A DNA stretch of 45,056 nt, taken from assembly GCA_025997795.1 (NCBI GenBank), contig BNVB01000014.1, positions 1 to 45,056 on the forward strand. Reading direction: 5' to 3'. Each line of letters opens with the position of its first letter. Position 1 is the first letter of the stretch. This DNA comes from Spirochaetia bacterium. GTDB taxonomy: Bacteria > Spirochaetota > Spirochaetia > Treponematales > Breznakiellaceae. Below the pieces are notes generated by a model that was not told the DNA's origin, made no database searches, and was given only the letters and a program-made list of their open reading frames with translations. Of this stretch, positions 30,057 to 38,086 are shown in pieces. Position numbers and translations under genes: made by a program.

Positions 30057-30884
30057 ATGGCGGAAACCAAACAGAAACTTTCCCAGGAGGCCCTTAAAAA
30101 GGCTGCCACCCGGCATAACTGGGCGCTCCAGTGGTGTTGGAACTATGAACGTATGCAGGCTTCGGGCTTTGCCTATGCCATGGTGCCGGTAATGAAGGAA
30201 CTCTACAGTACCGAAGAAGAGGTCTGCGAAAACCTTGAACGGCACATGCAGTTCTACAACAGCCATCCGGGAACTTCGGCAATCGTCTTCGGCGCTTCGG
30301 TAGCCCTGGAAGAAGGGTACCAGAGAGATATGTCCGATTCGATCAAGGTAGCCCTCATGGGCCCCATGGCCAGTATCGGCGATACCCTCCAGGGCGCTCT
30401 GGTTCAGCCTTTTGCGTATCTTATTTCAGCGGCCCTGGCTATTCAACCATACCCGGGAAACCTTCTTTCTATCCCGGTACTGCTTGTTCCTTTCCTTATC
30501 TATTTCTGGGCCAGGTGGCCTTTCTTTAACTGGGGTTATAAACAGTCGGTCAAGATCATTGAAGATGTCAGCGGCCAGAGCGATTTTAACCTGCTCCGGG
30601 ACGCTGCCCAGGTGTTGGGGTTAACGGTTATTGGGGGCTTTGTTCCCAGTATGCTGGCGGGACTTAAGTTTAAACTTACCTGGGCTCAGGTAATTGATGG
30701 CAAACCCGTAGGCGATCCGTTTAGTCTCCAGGGACTCTTGGATGGTATACTGCCCTATCTGCTTCCTTTGGCTTTGGTAGCGTTCTGTTACTGGATGTTG
30801 AAGAAACAGCGTCTTACCCCGGTTAAGGTAATTGGTATTGTAGCCGTTATTACCTTTGTTTTGGGTGCGGTGGGAATACTGTAG
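30057..30884 (+). CDS. PTS mannose-family IID component
   Basis: A 275-residue protein that partners IIC in the membrane. It has the IID-Man pattern: LSQEALKKAATRHNWALQWCWNYERMQASGFAYAMVPVMK near the start (in parts), HPGTSAIVFGASVALEEGY, and ALMGPMASIGDTLQGAL, with hydrophobic segments concentrated in the C-terminal half. It begins two bases after the IIC stop codon with GGGAGG upstream. IID is found only in this PTS family, which fixes the class of the system. Confidence 0.9.
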   Translation: MAETKQKLSQEALKKAATRHNWALQWCWNYERMQASGFAYAMVPVMKELYSTEEEVCENLERHMQFYNSHPGTSAIVFGASVALEEGYQRDMSDSIKVALMGPMASIGDTLQGALVQPFAYLISAALAIQPYPGNLLSIPVLLVPFLIYFWARWPFFNWGYKQSVKIIEDVSGQSDFNLLRDAAQVLGLTVIGGFVPSMLAGLKFKLTWAQVIDGKPVGDPFSLQGLLDGILPYLLPLALVAFCYWMLKKQRLTPVKVIGIVAVITFVLGAVGIL

Positions 30885-30887
30885 CTG

Positions 30888-31295
30888 ATGGTCGGAATCG
30901 TACTTATCAGCCACGGTGATTTGGCCAAGGGGATAGTCTCTTCCGCCTCCATGCTGGTACCCCAGCTGGAGAACGTAACGAGCCTTACCCTTTGGCCGGA
31001 AGACAATCCTGATGAGTTCCAGCAAAAACTGGAGGCCGCCGTAAAGGCGGCCGATACCGGGGACGGGGTGTTTATTCTGGCAGATATGCTGGGCGGCACC
31101 CCCGCCAACCGGGCCATGTATTCTGTGGGCGAGCGGGTCAGGATGATGACGGGGCTTTCGCTGCCCATGTTGTATTCCCTTATCAACATCCGGGAAGAAA
31201 CATCGGATCTGGCCGCTTTGGCAAAGGATGTAATGGCGGAAGCCAGAGATGCCATGGTTGATGTAAATGAACTTATGGCTTCTCAACAAGGATAA
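30888..31295 (+). CDS. PTS mannose-family IIA component
   Basis: A 135-residue cytoplasmic phosphocarrier. His9 in VLISHGDLA is the expected phosphorylated histidine, and ADMLGGTPANRA is the other IIA-Man hallmark. It accepts phosphate from HPr and passes it to IIB. It lies three bases after IID and three before IIB. The gene order IIC-IID-IIA-IIB differs from the common IIAB-IIC-IID of E. coli, since IIA and IIB are separate here. Confidence 0.9.
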   Translation: MVGIVLISHGDLAKGIVSSASMLVPQLENVTSLTLWPEDNPDEFQQKLEAAVKAADTGDGVFILADMLGGTPANRAMYSVGERVRMMTGLSLPMLYSLINIREETSDLAALAKDVMAEARDAMVDVNELMASQQG

Positions 31296-31298
31296 CCA

Positions 31299-31787
31299 AT
31301 GATAACACATTTACGGATCGATAACCGCCTTATTCATGGTCAGGTAGCGGTGGCATGGCTTAAGTATATCAACGCCAAAGCAATCATCGTTTGTAACGAC
31401 AAGGTTGCCCAGGACCCCATACAAAAAATGGCCCTGCCCATGGCAGCCCGGGGTTCCAATGTACTGGTCTTTTCTGTTGAAGACACACTCAAGTACGAAA
31501 AGGAACACCCGGACGAGAATATTTTTGTAATTGCCAAGTTTCCCCAGGATGCCCTGTCGATTATCCAAACCGGGGTCAAGATCAAAGAAATCAATGTGGG
31601 CAATGCTGCTCCTATTGCGGGAACCAAGTATGTGATGGTAACCAAATCCATCGCCGCCACTAAAGAAGACGCAGAGTTGTATCAAAAAATAGCGGACCTG
31701 GTGGGAGGAAAACTTACTTCCCAAATCATGCCCCACAATGAAACTTCGGATTTTCTTGCGGCCCTGAAAAAGGCAAAACTCCTCTAA
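31299..31787 (+). CDS. PTS mannose-family IIB component
   Basis: A 162-residue phosphocarrier that phosphorylates the incoming sugar at the IIC/IID channel. It begins with THLRIDNRLIHGQVAVAWL, where His13 is the phosphorylated residue, and contains VCNDKVAQDPIQKMALPMAA and VNVGNAAP-like stretches of IIB-Man. It ends 10 bases before a strong terminator that closes the operon. The family includes mannose, fructose, sorbose and N-acetylgalactosamine systems; the neighbours nagA and the SIS gene favour an amino sugar. Confidence 0.9.
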   Translation: MITHLRIDNRLIHGQVAVAWLKYINAKAIIVCNDKVAQDPIQKMALPMAARGSNVLVFSVEDTLKYEKEHPDENIFVIAKFPQDALSIIQTGVKIKEINVGNAAPIAGTKYVMVTKSIAATKEDAELYQKIADLVGGKLTSQIMPHNETSDFLAALKKAKLL

Positions 31788-31797
31788 ATAAGGAACT

Positions 31798-31828
31798 AAA
31801 ATACCCCGGTAACACCGGGGTATTTTTT
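31798..31828 (+). terminator. Rho-independent terminator of the PTS operon
   Basis: A 13-bp stem (AAAATACCCCGGT paired with ACCGGGGTATTTT) with a three-base loop, followed by further T residues, lies 10 bases after the IIB stop codon. Confidence 0.9.
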
Positions 31829-31840
31829 ACAAGGATATAC

Positions 31841-32488
31841 ATGCAGATTTTTATTGCCAGAACCCTTAACAAGCTGCTCCTTCTTTTTATGGCAGTAATT
31901 GTGATCCTCTTTGGGGGTATCTTCGCCGCCTCCCGGTTTTACCCGGACTATGCGCGCTGGCAAATACTGGTATTTATTGTGGTGTCGGTTACCCTGGCTC
32001 TTCTTTACCGCTGGCTGGAAGAAAACTGGGATAAACGAATTATCCTTAAAATGGTCCGCTCCGGCAAGGCGGCGCTTTTTAATATAAAAAGCGGCAAGCG
32101 GCTTATGCCCCTGCGGGACAGTTCGTTTAGAACCTGCTGGATCTATGAACTTGAAGGGGATCTCTACAATGCCGCCCATGAAAAGCTTGAAAAAAAAATC
32201 CAGGAAAAGATGAACAAGGAAATGGCGGAAATTCCCCAGGGTTCGGTTTATGTAACCTATGATGAAACAAAACCGGCCCAGATTTTTATTATTCCCAATG
32301 CCATGATTAGCAGCCTGCCGGATTTAATGCCCATGGTAAAGGGGTATGAAAAAGATACTACTATTCCGGTGCGCTACCTTGATGTTTACTATAACAAAGG
32401 AATGGTGTTAAAGACATTCCGGGAAACCCTGGACGATTATAAAAAGAAAAAAACAGAAACAGAAACAGACACGGAAAAAACCAAATGA
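31841..32488 (+). CDS. Membrane-anchored protein of unknown function
   Basis: A 215-residue protein. Two adjacent hydrophobic segments near the N terminus (LLLLFMAVIVILFGGIFAA and ILVFIVVSVTLALLY) should form a hairpin in the inner membrane. The remainder is a soluble, partly charged domain with a helix EKLEKKIQEKMNKEMAE, and the tail is a Lys/Thr/Glu repeat (KKKKTETETDTEKTK), encoded by short ACAGAA-type repeats. I do not recognise a family. The gene is preceded by AAGGA and the PTS terminator, and its end overlaps the next gene by four bases (ATGA), so it is coupled to the oxidoreductase. Confidence 0.7.
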   Translation: MQIFIARTLNKLLLLFMAVIVILFGGIFAASRFYPDYARWQILVFIVVSVTLALLYRWLEENWDKRIILKMVRSGKAALFNIKSGKRLMPLRDSSFRTCWIYELEGDLYNAAHEKLEKKIQEKMNKEMAEIPQGSVYVTYDETKPAQIFIIPNAMISSLPDLMPMVKGYEKDTTIPVRYLDVYYNKGMVLKTFRETLDDYKKKKTETETDTEKTK

Positions 32489-33471
32489 AAATAGGAACGG
32501 TGGGAACCAACTTTATTGTTGACCGCTTTATTGAAGCGGTAAAAAAAACAGGAAAGGCCGATATAAGCGCCGTTTATTCCCGGAACGGGGAAACGGCCAG
32601 AACCTTTGCAGAAAAAAACGGCGTGCCAAAAACCTATACCGACAGGAATGCTTTTTTGCAAAGTGATCTGGATTTTGTTTATGTGGCCGCCCCCAATTCG
32701 CTTCACTATGAATGGTCCCTGGCGGCCCTTAAGGCTGGGCGGAATGTAATCTGCGAAAAACCCTTTGTTTCCACCGCTGTGGAACTGCGGGAACTGATTT
32801 CCCTGGCCCGGGAACGGCGGCTCTTTTTGTTCGAGGCCCTTACTGTTCCGCATCTTCCCAACTTTCGCCTTATAAAAGAAAAAATCCCCGCTCTGGGTAC
32901 TATCCGTTTTGTGCAGTTAAACTTTTCCCAGTATTCAAGCCGTTACGGCGCATTTCTTGCGGGAAAAAATCCCAATCTCTTTAACCCGGCCTTTTCCGGC
33001 GGCGCCCTTATGGACCTTAACTACTACAATCTCTGTTTTGTCCAGCGTCTTTTTGGCGCGCCAAAGAAACTTCATTACTTTGCCAATATAGCGGAAAACG
33101 GCATAGATACTTCCGGCCTTCTTGTGATGAAGTACAACACTTTTATTGCCCAAGCGGCGGCCACCAAAGACAGCGATTCGAAAAATTTTGTGCAGATTCA
33201 GGGTGAATCGGGCTATATTAATGCGGGGCCGACGGCAAGTAATTTGCGGGACGGTTTTTCCCTGGTTACCAAAGATGGAACAGAACAGTATAACGTCCAG
33301 GATTTCGAAAACGTTCTTTATTATGAAGCGCTTGATTTTATCGCCGCCTATGAAGCGGGGAATCCCGCGGACTGTCTTCCTGCCCTGGAAGATAGTCTTG
33401 TAAGTGCGGAACTTATGGATAAAGCCCGTGCCGATGCGGGTATTGTTTTTGCGGCGGATCATTCCCGCTAA
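32485..33471 (+). CDS. Gfo/Idh/MocA-family oxidoreductase
   Basis: A 328-residue NAD(P)-dependent oxidoreductase. The N-terminal Rossmann part opens KIGTVGTNFIVDRFIEA, a Gly-poor form of the nucleotide loop, and is followed by DFVYVAAPNSLHYEWSLAALKAGRNVICEKPF, where the EKP motif is diagnostic. The C-terminal substrate domain has SGGALMDLNYYNLCFVQRLFG, including the usual Asp and the conserved tyrosines. It should oxidise or reduce a sugar or inositol-like substrate; which one is unknown. It overlaps the membrane-protein gene by four bases and is nine bases from the following hydrolase, so three or four genes form one unit. Confidence 0.87.
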   Translation: MKIGTVGTNFIVDRFIEAVKKTGKADISAVYSRNGETARTFAEKNGVPKTYTDRNAFLQSDLDFVYVAAPNSLHYEWSLAALKAGRNVICEKPFVSTAVELRELISLARERRLFLFEALTVPHLPNFRLIKEKIPALGTIRFVQLNFSQYSSRYGAFLAGKNPNLFNPAFSGGALMDLNYYNLCFVQRLFGAPKKLHYFANIAENGIDTSGLLVMKYNTFIAQAAATKDSDSKNFVQIQGESGYINAGPTASNLRDGFSLVTKDGTEQYNVQDFENVLYYEALDFIAAYEAGNPADCLPALEDSLVSAELMDKARADAGIVFAADHSR

Positions 33472-33480
33472 GTATTGACT

Positions 33481-34851
33481 ATGAAAATGGGATTTGCCCG
33501 GAAAGATATAAGCCCAACCCAATTACTAAAGGCTGGTCATACCGGGAAAAGCAGCGGTTCTGATGTTGTTCCCTTGGCAGGTTACTTACTGGACCGCCGC
33601 TGCCAGGGAATCCACGACCGGCTCTATGCCCGGGCGCTCGTCTTTAAGGGAAATGCCGGGTTAACGGCGATACTGCAGCTGGACCTTCTTAACCTGGACC
33701 ATATAACTTTGGAAAAAATTCATAAAGGCCTTGCCGCCCTGGGGCTGGAAAAAAAGCAGCTCCTTGTCTGTGCCGCCCATACCCATTCAGGGTTTGGAGG
33801 AATTTTTGACACCAGCCGGGGAATTAACCAGGAGCTGCTTCCCCTGTTGGGGGCTTTTGATCCCCATTTGCTTGATCTTGTGGTAACCCAAAGCCTAACT
33901 TGTATCGCCGAAGCCGCCGCTTCCTGTGAAGAGACCATGGTACGGATAAACCGGGGAACCATAGACAGCCTGGGAGCTAACCGCCACGATCCGGATTTAC
34001 CTGCCGACAAGGATTTTTTTGCAATGGAATTGTACCGCATAGACCGGAAAAAGGTGCTTCTTTATAACCTCAGCTGCCACCCGACAGTGATGAATGGTGA
34101 AAATCTCCTTTTAAGCGCCGATTTTCCCGGTGCGGTAGCGGCACGGCTTGAAGATGTTCCCGAAGGGTATGATATGGTAGTGTTTATTAACGGCGCCGCC
34201 GGAGATATGAGCACCCGTTTTACCCGAGAGGAAAGCAGTTTTACCGAATGCAGCCGCTTTGCCCTTCTTATTGAAGAAACCCTAAGGGCGCTGAAAAACG
34301 GCGTATTCCTGCCGCTGGAAAAAGTACAGCTTGAGTACCATACGATTTTGCTGGACCGGGCGGAAATACCGGGACTGGAAACCGCCGAAGTTAACCTGGC
34401 GGCGGCGCTTCAAAATCTGGATATGGCAAAAAGTCATGATAATCCGCAAAAAATACGGAAAGCAGAATCCTTTGTAGAAGGGGCAAAGATTAATCTTATT
34501 AAGGCACAATACGCCGCACCGGTTAAGCGGCGGAAAACAACAAAAGCCGCCGCTAAGGTTTCCGCCAGAGTACGGAAACCTGCGGCGGTTTTGAGCGAAA
34601 TACCGGTAGAAACGGGGATACTGCGGATCAATTCCACCACGGCAGTATGTCCGCCCCTGGAACTGTTTTCCACCCTGGCCCTGCCCCTAAAAAAAGAAAA
34701 ATCCGTAGAAATTTTTGGTTATGCGAATGCACTCCTGGGATATCTGGCAGACAGAGAAGCTTACGACAATATGGATTACGAAGCCCTCTCCAGCGATTTT
34801 AAACGGGGCGAGGGTGAGCGGTACATTGAATTGATGGCGGCATTGCTATAA
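33481..34851 (+). CDS. Neutral/alkaline ceramidase-like hydrolase (PF04734 N-terminal type), no signal peptide
   Basis: A 456-residue protein with the zinc-site landmarks of the neutral/alkaline ceramidase family: LLVCAAHTHSGFGG, NLSCHPTVMNG followed by LLSADFPGAVAARL, and FINGAAGDMSTRF. It has no export signal, unlike known ceramidases, so it is probably cytoplasmic and acts on another amide or ester. A Lys/Ala-rich low-complexity insert (about residues 345-370, with RRKTTKAAAKVSARVRKPAA) separates the two halves. ATG 33481 was preferred over a TTG two codons upstream. No clear Shine-Dalgarno sequence is present. Its partner is probably the Gfo/Idh/MocA enzyme just upstream. The annotation is at family level only. 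Confidence 0.72.
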   Translation: MKMGFARKDISPTQLLKAGHTGKSSGSDVVPLAGYLLDRRCQGIHDRLYARALVFKGNAGLTAILQLDLLNLDHITLEKIHKGLAALGLEKKQLLVCAAHTHSGFGGIFDTSRGINQELLPLLGAFDPHLLDLVVTQSLTCIAEAAASCEETMVRINRGTIDSLGANRHDPDLPADKDFFAMELYRIDRKKVLLYNLSCHPTVMNGENLLLSADFPGAVAARLEDVPEGYDMVVFINGAAGDMSTRFTREESSFTECSRFALLIEETLRALKNGVFLPLEKVQLEYHTILLDRAEIPGLETAEVNLAAALQNLDMAKSHDNPQKIRKAESFVEGAKINLIKAQYAAPVKRRKTTKAAAKVSARVRKPAAVLSEIPVETGILRINSTTAVCPPLELFSTLALPLKKEKSVEIFGYANALLGYLADREAYDNMDYEALSSDFKRGEGERYIELMAALL

Positions 34852-34871
34852 CAGCAAAAATGATATAAACT
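34843..34871 (+). promoter_or_regulatory. Promoter of the HAD gene, predicted leaderless start
   Basis: TTGCTA (34843-34848), 17 bases, TAAACT (34866-34871), then seven bases to the ATG at 34879, with no Shine-Dalgarno sequence. It lies at the end of the hydrolase gene. The geometry matches the ptsI promoter. Confidence 0.55.
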
Positions 34872-34878
34872 GTAGTTA

Positions 34879-35715
34879 ATGCCCCTTGATTTAATAGCCT
34901 TTGATTTAGACGGAACAACCCTTTCCACCAATAAAAAAATAAGTCCCGGCAATTTTGCCGCCCTCAAAAAGGCCCATCTTGCGGGGGTAAAACTTGTTCC
35001 CTGCACAGGCCGTTCCCTCCACGAATTGCCGCCGGAACTGAACAGCCTTATCGACGAATTTGGTTTTTCCGTTTTTCCCTATATGATTACCGACAATGGC
35101 GCCCAGGTCTATGAGCCGCCGGGCAAACGGCAGCTTTTTACCAAGGATCTGCCGGAAAAAACTGCCCTGGCGATCCTGGCAGAGGGGAGAAAACGCCTGG
35201 TTCTTACCTATGCCAGTTTTGGGGTTGGAGGCGCTACGGACAACCAGGGTATTGTCTGGGATGCGGCAGAAGCACAGGATTTTATCGAAGAATATAAACA
35301 AAAGTGGGGCCTTCCCTTTGCCAATCTGGAAGATCTTATCAAGTGGAACTGCGGGGCGGTTAAGATTTCCATGAACTTTGTCCACCTGGAAGAAAACAAA
35401 AAATGTTTTGCTGAGTTTTCCGCCTGGGACGGCATTGCCCTTTCTTCCGCTGCGGAAGAAAATCTTGAATTTATGACTGCGGGAATCAACAAGGGAGAGG
35501 CCCTCCGTTTTATTTCGGACCATTCGGGGATCCCCATGGAACGGATCATGGCCATTGGGGATAATCACAACGATATGGAAATGGTCAGCGGCGCCGGTTT
35601 CGGCGTTGCCATGGGAAACGCCGTGCCGGAATTAAAAGAAAAAGCCGCCTGGGTTACCGCAGCAAATGACGATGACGGCCTGGCCCTGGCTATAGAAAAA
35701 ATGCTTGCCCGGTAA
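34879..35715 (+). CDS. HAD-superfamily Cof-type phosphatase
   Basis: A 278-residue hydrolase of the Cof/YbjI-like subfamily (HAD-IIB). Motif I is IAFDLDGTTLS with the nucleophile Asp, motif II is VPCTGRSLHELP, motif III is a Lys in INKGEALRFI, and motif IV is AIGDNHNDMEMV. A cap domain of about 110 residues lies between motifs II and III. It dephosphorylates sugar phosphates or a cofactor; nothing here fixes the substrate. The transcript seems leaderless. It ends 44 bases before the convergent HPr gene, a gap that has only a small GGGGT/ACCCC hairpin. A link with gpgS products is possible but remote. Confidence 0.88.
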   Translation: MPLDLIAFDLDGTTLSTNKKISPGNFAALKKAHLAGVKLVPCTGRSLHELPPELNSLIDEFGFSVFPYMITDNGAQVYEPPGKRQLFTKDLPEKTALAILAEGRKRLVLTYASFGVGGATDNQGIVWDAAEAQDFIEEYKQKWGLPFANLEDLIKWNCGAVKISMNFVHLEENKKCFAEFSAWDGIALSSAAEENLEFMTAGINKGEALRFISDHSGIPMERIMAIGDNHNDMEMVSGAGFGVAMGNAVPELKEKAAWVTAANDDDGLALAIEKMLAR

Positions 35716-35759
35716 CACGCAGGGGGTGGCTACCCCTCGAACGCTAGTGAGAGTGGCAG

Positions 35760-36029
35760 CTACAGCGGCGAAAACTGATTTTCCGCCAAAAAAGCCTTGA
35801 CGGCGTTTACCGCCTCATCTTCGTCTTCGCCGGAAAAAGTCATGGTCATTTCCTGACCCTGTTTTAGGGTCAAAGCCATGACCCCGATAATGCGCTTGGC
35901 GTTGACCATCTTTCCCGGTATCCCAAGCTGGATGTCGCTTTTGTATTTGGCCGCCAGTTTTACCAACAGCCCTGCGGGCCGGGCATGAAGTCCCATTTCA
36001 TCATCGATCCGGTACTTGATTTCCTGCAT
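35760..36029 (-). CDS. ptsH: PTS phosphocarrier HPr
   Basis: An 89-residue phosphocarrier. His15 in MGLHARPAG accepts phosphate from Enzyme I and passes it to IIA proteins. The region that in most Gram-positive and many other HPr proteins carries the regulatory Ser46 (KSIMGVM-like) reads NAKRIIGVM, so residue 46 is Arg. HPr kinase could therefore not phosphorylate this copy. It starts with ATG 36029 and ends as a convergent partner of the HAD gene. It lies downstream of ptsI, nine bases after its stop codon, so the order ptsI-ptsH is reversed from the common one. Confidence 0.9.
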   Translation of the reverse strand: MQEIKYRIDDEMGLHARPAGLLVKLAAKYKSDIQLGIPGKMVNAKRIIGVMALTLKQGQEMTMTFSGEDEDEAVNAVKAFLAENQFSPL

Positions 36030-36037
36030 AATCTCTC

Positions 36038-37654
36038 CTATGCCATCTCTCTAATTTGTTTACGCAGACCCAGGATAAAGGACGGCGAAACCGAAAGTTC
36101 ATCGTAACCCATGGAAAGAAACGTCTTGGTCATTGTTCCGTCCGCCGCCAGTTCCCCGCAAATTCCCGCCCAAATTCCTGCCTTGTGGGCGTTTTCTGCA
36201 ATCATCCCCAAAAGTTTAAGCAGGGCAGGGTGATGAGTATCCAGGTACTTTTCCAGGTGTGCGTTCTGCCGGTCAATGGCCAGAGTATACTGGGTAAGGT
36301 CGTTGGTACCCACGCTGAAAAAGGCCGCTTCTTTTGCCAGTTCTTCGGTACAAAGAGCCGCAGCGGGGGTTTCCACCATAATACCAAGTTCCAGTTCTCC
36401 TGCGCTTATTCCCTTGTCAGTCAGTTCTTTTTTTGCCTCTGCGGCCAGTTCCTTGCAGCGCCGTAATTCCCATACCGAGGTAATCATGGGGAACATGACG
36501 GCCACCTTGCCAAAGGCCGCCGCCCGGTAGAGGGCCCGCAGCTGGGTTTTAAACATCTCTGTCCGGTCCAGGCATATCCGTATTGCCCGGTATCCCAGGG
36601 CGGGGTTTTCTTCTTCGGGAAGGCCAAAATATTCGGCTTGTTTGTCCGCCCCTATATCCAGGGTACGGATAACCACCCGTTTGCCTTTAAGGGCTTCCGC
36701 CGCCGCCTTGTAGGCCGCAAACTGCTCTTCTTCGCCGGGATAATCGTTCCTGCCCATGTAAAGGAATTCACTGCGAAAAAGACCAATACCTTCCGCATCG
36801 TTATCCAAAACCGCCTGGAGATCCTCGACACCGCCAATATTGGCGGCCAGTTCAATTTTTTTGCCGCTTTTTGTTACCGTAGGAAGCCCTTTAAGGACCT
36901 CCAGTGATTTTTCTTCCGCCCGGTCAGTTTCTTCCTGTTTTTTAAGGTTTTTTTCTGTTTCGGCGTCCGGTTCCAGGTAGAGTATCCCCGTATGGCCGTC
37001 CACCGCCGCAGCCTTTCCTTCAAAGTTTTTGTTCAGGGGAACGGATGCCTGCACAATGGAGGGGATCTTTAAAATCCGGGCCAGTATGGCAGTATGGGAA
37101 TTGGTAGAACCCTGACGGGTTACAAAGGCCCGGATCAGCTTTTTATCCATTGCCAGCGTATCGCTGGGGCTTAGGTCTTCGGCAATAACCACCGATGGTT
37201 TGGTAAGGGAAAAGGCGGTATCCGTTCCGGTAAGTATGGCGGTAAGCCGCCGGGCAATATCTGCAATATCAGATGCCCTGGCCCGCATATAAGGATCTTC
37301 CAGGGCGGCAAATTGTTCGTAGAATTCTTTACCCATCCGGTCCACTGCGGCAGCCGCCCTGGAAGATCCGTTCCGGACAAGGTTTTCTACTCCTTCAAGG
37401 AAATCATCGTCCTGCAGCATCATCCTTTGGACATCAACAATAAGGGCTTCTTCTTCGCCCACTTCTTTTTTGGTTTTTTCATAGAGTTCTTCAAGCTGAT
37501 CATCAGCGGTCTTTATTGAGGAGGTAAAAGCCTTCCATTCCCCATCGGGATCTGAGGAAGGGCTTGTATCTATTGCAAGCGCCTGTTTAACAAGCACACA
37601 AGCCTTGCCCCAGGCAATGCCGGGAAACACGGTTTTTCCGGAAAACTGTTCCAT
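36038..37654 (-). CDS. ptsI: PTS Enzyme I (phosphoenolpyruvate-protein phosphotransferase)
   Basis: A 538-residue enzyme that transfers phosphate from phosphoenolpyruvate to HPr. Landmarks are FPGIAWGKACVL at the start, the phosphorylated His187 in QGSTNSHTAILAR, the GIGLFRSEFLYM loop, and the C-terminal PEP domain with FPMITSVWELR, GIMVETPAAAL, FFSVGTNDLTQY and the active Cys in AGICGELAADG. ATG 37654 was chosen because homology begins there; the longer frame from 37801 runs into a tRNA. There is no ribosome-binding site, but a near-consensus promoter stands seven bases before the ATG. It supplies phosphate to the PTS at 29284-31787 together with HPr. Confidence 0.94.
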   Translation of the reverse strand: MEQFSGKTVFPGIAWGKACVLVKQALAIDTSPSSDPDGEWKAFTSSIKTADDQLEELYEKTKKEVGEEEALIVDVQRMMLQDDDFLEGVENLVRNGSSRAAAAVDRMGKEFYEQFAALEDPYMRARASDIADIARRLTAILTGTDTAFSLTKPSVVIAEDLSPSDTLAMDKKLIRAFVTRQGSTNSHTAILARILKIPSIVQASVPLNKNFEGKAAAVDGHTGILYLEPDAETEKNLKKQEETDRAEEKSLEVLKGLPTVTKSGKKIELAANIGGVEDLQAVLDNDAEGIGLFRSEFLYMGRNDYPGEEEQFAAYKAAAEALKGKRVVIRTLDIGADKQAEYFGLPEEENPALGYRAIRICLDRTEMFKTQLRALYRAAAFGKVAVMFPMITSVWELRRCKELAAEAKKELTDKGISAGELELGIMVETPAAALCTEELAKEAAFFSVGTNDLTQYTLAIDRQNAHLEKYLDTHHPALLKLLGMIAENAHKAGIWAGICGELAADGTMTKTFLSMGYDELSVSPSFILGLRKQIREMA

Positions 37655-37661
37655 AGTTGTT

Positions 37662-37690
37662 AGTATACTAGATGAATACAAAAATGCCAA
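37662..37690 (-). promoter_or_regulatory. Promoter of ptsI-ptsH, predicted leaderless start
   Basis: On the minus strand TTGGCA (37685-37690), exactly 17 bases, TATACT (37662-37667), then seven bases to the ATG at 37654. No Shine-Dalgarno sequence is present, so the mRNA should begin at or beside the start codon. This is the clearest example of the pattern in the window. Confidence 0.75.
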
Positions 37691-37759
37691 TGCAAAAAGA
37701 ACACTTTTTTTGTAAAAACAAACAAGAAAGGGGAGTGTCCCCGGACTTTTAAGAATAAG

Positions 37760-37831
37760 AGCGGGAAACGGGAGTCGGACCCGCGACATCGACCTTGGCA
37801 AGGTCGCGCTCTACCACTGAGCTATTCCCGC
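37760..37831 (-). tRNA. tRNA-Gly (anticodon GCC)
   Basis: A cloverleaf with acceptor pair GCGGGAA/TTCCCGC, D-arm TAGCTCAGTGGTAGAG, anticodon arm with loop centre GCC, T-arm with GTCCGAC, and discriminator T, which is normal for glycine tRNA. The 3' CCA is not encoded. Confidence 0.93.
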
Positions 37832-37837
37832 AATATA

Positions 37838-37910
37838 TGAGCCGCGAAGGGATCGAACCTTCGACCCGCAGATTAAGAGTCTGCTGCTCTACCAGCTGAG
37901 CTAGCGGCCC
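37838..37910 (-). tRNA. tRNA-Lys (anticodon CTT)
   Basis: Acceptor GGGCCGC/GCGGCTC with one G-T pair, D-arm TAGCTCAGCTGGTAGAG, anticodon loop with CTT, T-arm GGTTCGATCC, discriminator A. CCA is not encoded. It is six bases from the glycine tRNA, and the four tRNA genes may form one transcript. Confidence 0.92.
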
Positions 37911-37965
37911 GTTTGCTCCCATAGCAAGAAGCATAACAGCCGCACGCCGGTAGATACGGCTTTAT

Positions 37966-38039
37966 TGCGTTCGACAGGACTCGAACCTGCGGCCTACGGA
38001 TTCGAAGTCCGTCGCTCTATCCAGCTGAGCTACGAACGC
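37966..38039 (-). tRNA. tRNA-Arg (anticodon TCG)
   Basis: Acceptor GCGTTCG/CGAACGC, D-arm TAGCTCAGCTGGATAGAG, anticodon stem ACGGA/TCCGT around loop CTTCGAA (anticodon TCG), T-arm GGTTCGAGTCC, discriminator A. CCA is not encoded. Confidence 0.92.
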
Positions 38040-38086
38040 ATTGGGCGGCCGGCGGGTTTTATCCTTAAAACCCCGCACCACCCAAG

